64,000 nt of DNA from Flavimobilis massiliensis (GTDB lineage Bacteria > Actinomycetota > Actinomycetes > Actinomycetales > Cellulomonadaceae), in assembly GCF_900240335.1 (NCBI RefSeq), contig NZ_LT964979.1, positions 124,001-188,000 of the forward strand, written 5' to 3'. How positions within the stretch are numbered: position 1 is the first letter of the stretch; every line of letters starts with the position of its first letter. A program made the position numbers and the translations under genes. The notes under the pieces are model-generated. The model was not told where the DNA came from. It worked only from the letters and a program-made list of their open reading frames with translations, and did not search any database. Below, piece by piece: positions 58,309 to 64,000 of this stretch.

Positions 58309-61300
58309 ATGACTCTCGACAACGACGCGGCGAACGGCTCCTCAGAGGCTCCTGCACCGCGGACCCGCCGTCGTGTGACCCGCACGGCTGCTGCGCCCGG
58401 CGCGGCCGACGCCCGTGCGACGCAGCCAGAGGCGGCGACGGCGCCTGCGGAGGCAGCTGTACCTCAGGCCGACGCCGCCGAGGCGCCGGCGGCCCGCCGC
58501 GCGAGCTCGCGCTCGCGGGCGACCTCGAAGAAGGCTGCTGCGACCGAGGCCCCCGCGGCGGAAACCGCCGCAGCCGAGGCTCCGGCTGCCGAGGCTCCCG
58601 CTTCCGAGGTGGCGGCCGAGAAGCCGGCCAAGGCGCCCCGCCGTCGCGCCGGCCGTGCGTCGGGCCCCGTCGACGGCGTCGAACAGACGCTTGACGCCGC
58701 TGTCGGCGAGTCCGCCCCCGCCGCGAAGGCTGCCGCGACGGCCGCTGCCGCTCAGGCCGACGGCGCCGCCGAGGCCCTCGCCGAGAAGAAGCCGGCGCGC
58801 CGCCGCTCGACGCGCACTGCGGCCGCCCCCGCGAGCGAGGCGACCGACGCCACCAGCGCTGAGGCCGTCGACCCCGCCCCCGCCGAGAAGCCCGCGAAGG
58901 GCCGGACCGCAGCGAAGGGCGCACGCACCACGAAGGTCGCGTCCGCAGCGCAGTCGGAGGTTGCCCCCGCCGCGACGCCGGCTCCCGAGGCGGCCGCTGC
59001 TCCCGAGGCTCCTATCGCGGAGGCTGCGCCCGCCGCCGCGCCCGCACGTCGTGCACGCCGCGCTGCTGGCCGTCCGGCCGGCGCGCCTTCGGCCGTCGTC
59101 GGCGAGGCCCCGGCCGCCGAGGCCCCGGCGACCGAGACCCCCGCTGCTCCGGCCGTCACCGAGGCTGCCGAGACCGAGGCGCCGAGCGCCCCGCGCTCGC
59201 GTCGCTCGACGCGCCCCGCCGCCGCGGCGGCTCCTGCGGAGCAGCCGGAGGCGGCTGCCGAGGCCGCTCCCCTCGAGGATGCGCCCGCCGCGCCCGCGCG
59301 CTCGCGATCCTCACGCGCACGGGCCGCGAAGGCCCCGGTCGAGCCGACCACGGTCGAGGAGGCTCCCGTCGAGGAGGCCCCCGCGACTCGCCTGCCCATG
59401 ACTGCGCTGCTCTTCCAGGCGCCCGACGCCTCGAAGGCCCCGCGCCGTCGCCGTGCGCAGGCGCCCGCGGGCACCCCCGCGCCGATTGCCCGCGAGACCC
59501 CGGCCGAGGTCGAGGACGAGGTCGACGAGACCGAGGTCCTCGACGACGTGACGGCCGACGCCGAGACGGTCGAGCCCGGATCGACCGACGTCGACGGGAC
59601 GACGGACGGCGCGGCCCAGGACGCCACCGAGGACGGGGCCGACGACTCCTCGGACGACGACTCTTCGGACGACGACTCCTCCGACGACGAGGGCGGCGCA
59701 CCGCGCCGTCGCCGCCGCCGTGGCGGTCGCGGCCGTCGCCGCTCGGGCTCGGGCTCGGGCTCGAACGCCGAGAACGCTCGGCACAACGACTCGGACGAGG
59801 CATCCGACGCCGACTCCGACGCCCCTGCCGACGACGACGCGTCCACGCACGACGACGAGGCCCCCGGCTCCGCCGAGGACGGTGAAGAGCCCGCCGAGGG
59901 CTCCTCGAGCCGTCGTCGTCGCCGCCGTCGCCGCTCGGGCGACTCGGAGGGCGAGCCGCGCCAGCGTCGCGCAGCCAGCACGTCGACGTCGTCCGACGAG
60001 GTCACCGCGCTCAAGGGCTCGACGCGCCTCGAGGCGAAGCGTCAGCGCCGCCGCGAGGGCCGCGACGCGGGCCGTCGCCGCCAGATCATCACCGAGGCCG
60101 AGTTCCTCGCCCGCCGCGAGGCTGTCGAGCGCTCGATGGTCGTCCGCGAGAAGAACGGCCGCACCCAGATCGCGGTCCTCGAGGACGGCGTCCTCGTCGA
60201 GCACTACGTCTCCCAGGCGGAGCAAGCCTCGATGGTCGGCAACGTCTACCTCGGCCGCGTCCAGAACGTGCTGCCGAGCATGGAGGCCGCGTTCATCGAC
60301 GTCGGCAAGGGCCGCAACGCCGTGCTCTACGCGGGCGAGGTCAACTGGGACGCCGCGGGCCTCGAGGGCCAGCCGCGTCGCATCGAGCAGGCGCTCAAGT
60401 CGGGCGACCCCGTGCTCGTCCAGGTGACGAAGGACCCCATCGGCCACAAGGGTGCGCGGCTCACGTCGCAGATCACGCTCGCCGGCCGCTACCTCGTCTA
60501 CGTGCCCGGTGGCGGCATGACGGGCATCTCCCGCAAGCTTCCCGACACCGAGCGTGCGCGCCTCAAGAAGCTCCTCCGCGAGCTCGTCCCGGACTCGGCG
60601 GGCGTCATCGTCCGCACCGCGGCTGAGGGGGCGAGCGAGGAGGAGCTGCGCGCCGACATCGCCCGGCTCCAGGGCCAGTGGGAGAAGATCGAGAAGAAGT
60701 CGAAGAGCGGCAACGCGCCCGTCCTGCTCCAGGGTGAGCCGGACATGGCGATCCGCGTCGTGCGCGACATCTTCAACGACGACTTCTCGTCGCTCGTCGT
60801 CCAGGGCGCGGACGCGTGGGACGCGATCTCGACGTACGTCGGCGAGCTCGCCCCCGACCTCGCCGAGCGCGTCACGCGCTGGACCGAGGAGAAGGACGTC
60901 TTCGCGAGCCACCGCATCGACGAGCAGCTCGCCAAGGGCATGGATCGCAAGGTCTGGCTGCCGTCGGGCGGCTCGCTCGTCATCGACCGCACCGAGGCCA
61001 TGACGGTCGTCGACGTCAACACGGGCAAGTTCACGGGCTCGGGCGGCACGCTCGAGGAGACGGTGACGCGCAACAACCTCGAGGCGGCGGAGGAGATCGT
61101 CCGTCAGCTGAGGCTCCGCGACATCGGCGGCATCATCGTCATCGACTTCATCGACATGGTGCTCGAGTCCAACCGTGACCTCGTGCTGCGTCGTCTTGTC
61201 GAGTGCCTCGGCCGTGACCGCACCAAGCACCAGGTCGCCGAGGTGACGTCGCTCGGGCTCGTCCAGATGACGCGCAAGCGCGTCGGACAGGGCCTCGTCG

Positions 61301-61953
61301 AGGCGTTCTCGACGACGTGCGAGCACTGCCACGGCCGTGGCTTCATCGTCCACGCCGACCCTGTCGAGAAGGGCAACGGCGGCGGCAACGGCAGCAATGG
61401 CGGTCAGCAGGCGTCGGACCCGTCGCAGGGCGAATCGAAGCGTTCACGACGCAAGCGTGGCGGGGCGGCGAAGGAGGAGCAGGCGCCCGCGGCGCCATCC
61501 GTCCCGGTCCTGCCGGCCGCGCGTGCCGAGGTGAGCGCGACGCTCGCCGCGATCGCGGCCGCAGCCGCCCAGGCCCACGTCGACGAGCCTGCCGAGGCCA
61601 GCGCTCCCGTCGCCGACGAGCCTGCAGCTGCGGAGCCCGCGGTCGAGGTTGGCGCGCCGGAGACGACTGCGCCCGAGGCCTCTGCTGCCCCGGAGGCTGC
61701 CGCGGACGCCGAGGCGCCCTCGGCCCTCGAGGAGATCGTCCTCGATCTTCCGGAACCCGCTGCGAAGCCGCGGACGACGCGTGCCCGTGGCTCGCGTCGA
61801 GCGACGGCGAGCGGACGTGCTGCGGACCGTGAGGCGAAGGCTGCCGAGGCGGCGCCCGCTGCGGCCGACGCGGCTCCTGCGGGGGAGGACGAGCGTCCGC
61901 GTCTCGACGTCCTCGCCGAGCTCGCGCAGGTGCGTCGCGAGAACCGCAGCTAG
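58309..61953 (+). CDS. rne: Ribonuclease E/G
   Basis: 1214-residue endoribonuclease of RNA decay and rRNA maturation. The catalytic core spans about 610-1010: S1 domain (GNVYLGRVQNVLPSMEAAFIDVG), Asp902 in VVDVNTGKF, Asp946/949 in IVIDFIDM, and the zinc-link CEHC (Cys1004, Cys1007). Before it lies an exceptional ~580-residue Ala/Pro/Glu-rich tail with acidic DDSS repeats (about 445-465) and arginine clusters; a ~200-residue Ala/Pro tail follows. These low-complexity arms probably mediate RNA and protein contacts. ATG 58309 has GGAG at six bases. Confidence 0.93.
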   Translation: MTLDNDAANGSSEAPAPRTRRRVTRTAAAPGAADARATQPEAATAPAEAAVPQADAAEAPAARRASSRSRATSKKAAATEAPAAETAAAEAPAAEAPASEVAAEKPAKAPRRRAGRASGPVDGVEQTLDAAVGESAPAAKAAATAAAAQADGAAEALAEKKPARRRSTRTAAAPASEATDATSAEAVDPAPAEKPAKGRTAAKGARTTKVASAAQSEVAPAATPAPEAAAAPEAPIAEAAPAAAPARRARRAAGRPAGAPSAVVGEAPAAEAPATETPAAPAVTEAAETEAPSAPRSRRSTRPAAAAAPAEQPEAAAEAAPLEDAPAAPARSRSSRARAAKAPVEPTTVEEAPVEEAPATRLPMTALLFQAPDASKAPRRRRAQAPAGTPAPIARETPAEVEDEVDETEVLDDVTADAETVEPGSTDVDGTTDGAAQDATEDGADDSSDDDSSDDDSSDDEGGAPRRRRRRGGRGRRRSGSGSGSNAENARHNDSDEASDADSDAPADDDASTHDDEAPGSAEDGEEPAEGSSSRRRRRRRRSGDSEGEPRQRRAASTSTSSDEVTALKGSTRLEAKRQRRREGRDAGRRRQIITEAEFLARREAVERSMVVREKNGRTQIAVLEDGVLVEHYVSQAEQASMVGNVYLGRVQNVLPSMEAAFIDVGKGRNAVLYAGEVNWDAAGLEGQPRRIEQALKSGDPVLVQVTKDPIGHKGARLTSQITLAGRYLVYVPGGGMTGISRKLPDTERARLKKLLRELVPDSAGVIVRTAAEGASEEELRADIARLQGQWEKIEKKSKSGNAPVLLQGEPDMAIRVVRDIFNDDFSSLVVQGADAWDAISTYVGELAPDLAERVTRWTEEKDVFASHRIDEQLAKGMDRKVWLPSGGSLVIDRTEAMTVVDVNTGKFTGSGGTLEETVTRNNLEAAEEIVRQLRLRDIGGIIVIDFIDMVLESNRDLVLRRLVECLGRDRTKHQVAEVTSLGLVQMTRKRVGQGLVEAFSTTCEHCHGRGFIVHADPVEKGNGGGNGSNGGQQASDPSQGESKRSRRKRGGAAKEEQAPAAPSVPVLPAARAEVSATLAAIAAAAAQAHVDEPAEASAPVADEPAAAEPAVEVGAPETTAPEASAAPEAAADAEAPSALEEIVLDLPEPAAKPRTTRARGSRRATASGRAADREAKAAEAAPAAADAAPAGEDERPRLDVLAELAQVRRENRS

Positions 61954-61961
61954 GAGATCTC

Positions 61962-61981
61962 CGATCGTCGTGTGACGATCG
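61962..61981 (+). terminator. Hairpin after rne
   Basis: CGATCGTC (61962-61969), loop GTGT, GACGATCG (61974-61981), eight bases past the stop. Confidence 0.55.
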
Positions 61982-62149
61982 ACACCATGCCGTCCGGCGG
62001 CGTGGCGCGCACCGTGCGCCCCACGTCGTCGTGCAGCATGAACGTGGCCCTCGGACGGCCGGATCGCGCCTCGTGCGCGGTGCCCGGGCGGGGTCCGCAC
62101 GCGGATGGGGTGGCGCGGTGTGACGTGCGCCCGCGGTGGGGCACGGCAT

Positions 62150-62178
62150 TTGACCGGCCGCCCGTGATTCCGTATCTT
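62150..62178 (+). promoter_or_regulatory. Promoter of rplU-rpmA
   Basis: TTGACC (62150-62155), 17-base spacer, TATCTT (62173-62178): close to the housekeeping sigma consensus, ~88 bases before rplU. Confidence 0.75.
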
Positions 62179-62266
62179 TGAACGTCGGTGCGTATCGAGT
62201 CGCGCCGTTCCCCGTGTGCTCCCGGATTTCTCCGGTTGACGAGCATGCCGAGAAGACCTAAGAGAG

Positions 62267-62587
62267 ATGAGCAGCAACGTGGTGTACGCGATCGTCAAGG
62301 CCGGTGGCCGTCAGGAGAAGGTTTCTGTGGGCGACGTCGTCGTCGTCGACCGTCTCGCTGGCAACGCCGGCGAGACCGTTGAGCTGCCCGCCCTCCTTCT
62401 TGTGGACGGCGAGACGGTGACCTCTGACGCGGAGGCCCTGGCCAAGGTCAAGGTCACCGCCGAGATCGTTCGGGACGAGAAGGGCCCGAAGATCAACATT
62501 CTCAAGTACAAGAACAAGACCGGATACCGCAAGCGCATCGGCCACCGCCAGGCCCTCACGCGCCTTAAGGTCACCGGCATCAAGTGA
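62267..62587 (+). CDS. rplU: 50S ribosomal protein L21
   Basis: 106-residue L21: VYAIVKAGGRQEKVSVGD, VRDEKGPKINILKYKNKTGY and RKRIGHRQALT. ATG 62267 gives a four-residue extension relative to the usual VYAIV start; AGAGAG directly upstream supports it, though GTG 62279 could be used. Cotranscribed with rpmA, 75 bases downstream. Confidence 0.95.
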   Translation: MSSNVVYAIVKAGGRQEKVSVGDVVVVDRLAGNAGETVELPALLLVDGETVTSDAEALAKVKVTAEIVRDEKGPKINILKYKNKTGYRKRIGHRQALTRLKVTGIK

Positions 62588-62662
62588 CGTCGCTCGGGCG
62601 GCGGTCACGCGGCCCGGGTCTCCGACACCCCGTTCTCGATCCCAGATAGGTAGGTTGCCGTC

Positions 62663-62917
62663 ATGGCACACAAGAAGGGCGCGAGCTCCTCGCGCAACGG
62701 TCGTGACTCCAACGCTCAGCGTCTCGGCGTCAAGCGCTTCGGCGGCCAGGTCGTCAAGGCCGGCGAGATCATCGTGCGCCAGCGCGGCACCCACTTCCAC
62801 CCGGGCGTCAACGTCGGCCGTGGCAAGGACGACACGCTGTTCGCTCTCGAGGCTGGCGCCGTCCAGTTCGGCACGCGTCGTGGCCGCAAGGTCATCGACA
62901 TCGTCGAGGCTGCCTGA
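62663..62917 (+). CDS. rpmA: 50S ribosomal protein L27
   Basis: 84 residues: MAHKKGASSSRNGRDSNAQR, FHPGVNVGRGKDDTLFAL. The N-terminus begins directly with MAHKKG, the form without the cleavable leader found in firmicutes. Terminator follows 16 bases after the stop. Confidence 0.97.
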   Translation: MAHKKGASSSRNGRDSNAQRLGVKRFGGQVVKAGEIIVRQRGTHFHPGVNVGRGKDDTLFALEAGAVQFGTRRGRKVIDIVEAA

Positions 62918-62933
62918 GCCTCCACGCTCATGA

Positions 62934-62969
62934 CCGAGAGGGGCGCACCGTGTGGTGCGTCCCTCTCGG
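62934..62969 (+). terminator. Terminator of rplU-rpmA
   Basis: 16-bp stem CCGAGAGGGGCGCACC (62934-62949) with GGTGCGTCCCTCTCGG (62954-62969), one G-U pair, loop GTGT. Confidence 0.9.
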
Positions 62970-63053
62970 CGTTCCCGGCGCCGTGCGCGTCGACCCCTGA
63001 GGGCGCGGGCCTGCTGGCCCGCTGTCCCCGACCCCAGCAGTAAGGACCCCACC

Positions 63054-64000
63054 ATGGCCAGCTTCGTCGATCGTGTCGTGATCCACGCCTTCGGCGGGGA
63101 CGGTGGGAACGGGTGCGCGTCCATCCGGCGCGAGAAGTTCAAGCCCCTCGCGGGCCCCGACGGCGGCAACGGTGGCGACGGCGGCTCCGTCCGCCTCGTC
63201 GTCGACCCCCAGGTGACGACTCTCCTCGACTACCACCACTCGCCGCACCGCGTGGCGCCCAAGGGCACGCAGGGCATGGGCGACTACCGCTGGGGCAGCA
63301 ACGGTGAGGACCTCGTCCTCGGGGTGCCTGACGGCACCGTCGTCAAGACGCGCGACGGCGAGGTGCTCGCCGACCTCGTCGGTGTCGGGGCCGAGTACGT
63401 CGTCGCCGAGGGCGGCAAGGGCGGGCTTGGGAACTTCAAGCTCGCGTCCGCCAAGCGCAAGGCGCCCGGCTTCGCGCTGCTCGGCGAGCCGGGGGAGGAG
63501 GCGACGGTCGTCCTCGAGCTCAAGTCGATCGCGGACGTCGCGCTCGTCGGCTACCCGAGCGCGGGCAAGTCCTCGCTCATCGCGGCGATCTCCGCCGCCA
63601 AGCCGAAGATCGCCGACTACCCGTTCACGACGCTCGTCCCGAACCTCGGGGTCGTCCAGGCGGGCGAGCACCGCTTCACGGTCGCCGACGTCCCGGGGCT
63701 CATCCCGGGCGCGAGCGAGGGCAAGGGCCTCGGCCTCGAGTTCCTCCGCCACATCGAGCGCACCGCAGTGCTCGTCCACGTCCTCGACTGCGCGACGCTC
63801 GAGCCGGGCCGCGACCCGATCAGTGACCTCGAGACGATCGAGGCCGAGCTCGAGGCGTACTCGGGCGACCTCGGTATCGAGGGCAGCAGGGCGCCGCTCA
63901 ACGAGCGTCCGCGGCTCGTCGTCCTCAACAAGATCGACGTTCCTGAGGCCCGTGAGCTTGCCGAGTTCGTCAAGGCCGACCTCGAGGCGCGCGGCCTGCG
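63054..64000 (+). CDS. obg: Obg-family GTPase, C-terminus beyond window
   Basis: Ribosome-associated GTPase. The 315 visible codons cover the glycine-rich Obg fold (FGGDGGNGCASIRREKF, GPDGGNGGDGGSV, EGGKGGLGN) and the G domain with GYPSAGKSS (G1), TTLVPNLG (G2), DVPGLIPGASEGKGLG (G3) and NKID (G4). ATG 63054 has AAGGA upstream. The G5 motif and C-terminal domain lie outside. Confidence 0.96.
   Translation, partial: MASFVDRVVIHAFGGDGGNGCASIRREKFKPLAGPDGGNGGDGGSVRLVVDPQVTTLLDYHHSPHRVAPKGTQGMGDYRWGSNGEDLVLGVPDGTVVKTRDGEVLADLVGVGAEYVVAEGGKGGLGNFKLASAKRKAPGFALLGEPGEEATVVLELKSIADVALVGYPSAGKSSLIAAISAAKPKIADYPFTTLVPNLGVVQAGEHRFTVADVPGLIPGASEGKGLGLEFLRHIERTAVLVHVLDCATLEPGRDPISDLETIEAELEAYSGDLGIEGSRAPLNERPRLVVLNKIDVPEARELAEFVKADLEARGL

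Larger units (their letters stand above)
61954..62266. other. Gap with rne terminator and rplU promoter
   Basis: 313 bp. It holds a hairpin just after rne (61962-61981), then ~170 bases without recognisable signals, a strong promoter (62150-62178) and an ~85-base leader of rplU containing a short CCGG-TTTCT-CCGG-type hairpin. Confidence 0.55.

Overview
The window is a very GC-rich, gene-dense chromosomal segment of an actinobacterium, most likely a Micrococcales member (Cellulomonas/Sanguibacter-like). The evidence is codon use, many GTG starts, a DUF3516 helicase, the order ndgR | leuCD - murA - plsC-like - gpsA - ddl - DUF3515 | thiL - rpmB | DAK - recG - rsmD - coaD - SepIVA-like - DUF177 - rnc - mutM, and rne - rplU - rpmA - obg. 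No phage, insertion sequence, CRISPR array or plasmid function was seen. At least fourteen genes have a TAnnnT -10 box ending only 6-8 bases before the start codon, so leaderless transcription appears common.

1-8.8 kb: the 5' part of a DUF3516 helicase gene, a two-TM protein, a graveyard of two gene fragments (3122-3450), then a four-gene ABC importer (lipoprotein, two permeases, ATPase) and a DUF488 gene ending at an 18-bp tandem repeat. 8.8-19.6 kb: poorly characterised genes, then a probable exopolysaccharide control module: receiver-HEAT-glycosyltransferase operon facing a MASE1/PAS histidine kinase. An aldo/keto reductase, a methyltransferase and a FAH-family enzyme follow.

19.7-24.6 kb: gltX with a HAD hydrolase, next to tRNA-Gln(CTG) and two identical tRNA-Glu(CTC) genes, followed by a decayed TrmH-type RNA methyltransferase remnant. 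24.6-45.6 kb: leucine biosynthesis with its IclR-type regulator, cell-wall precursor genes (murA, ddl), phospholipid genes (acyltransferase, gpsA), thiL, rpmB, a DAK-domain protein, recG, rsmD, coaD, rnc and mutM. rpmF is missing from its usual place before rnc.

45.6-64 kb: hypothetical and membrane genes, including a fragment copied from the 3' end of mutM. Then come a NarL-type response regulator, an M20 peptidase and a five-gene cydA-cydB-cydD-cydC-histidine kinase operon. The kinase has DevS-like double GAF architecture with a His/Tyr pair at heme-ligand spacing. This suggests oxygen or redox sensing tied to cytochrome bd. The window closes with a giant RNase E, rplU, rpmA and the start of obg.
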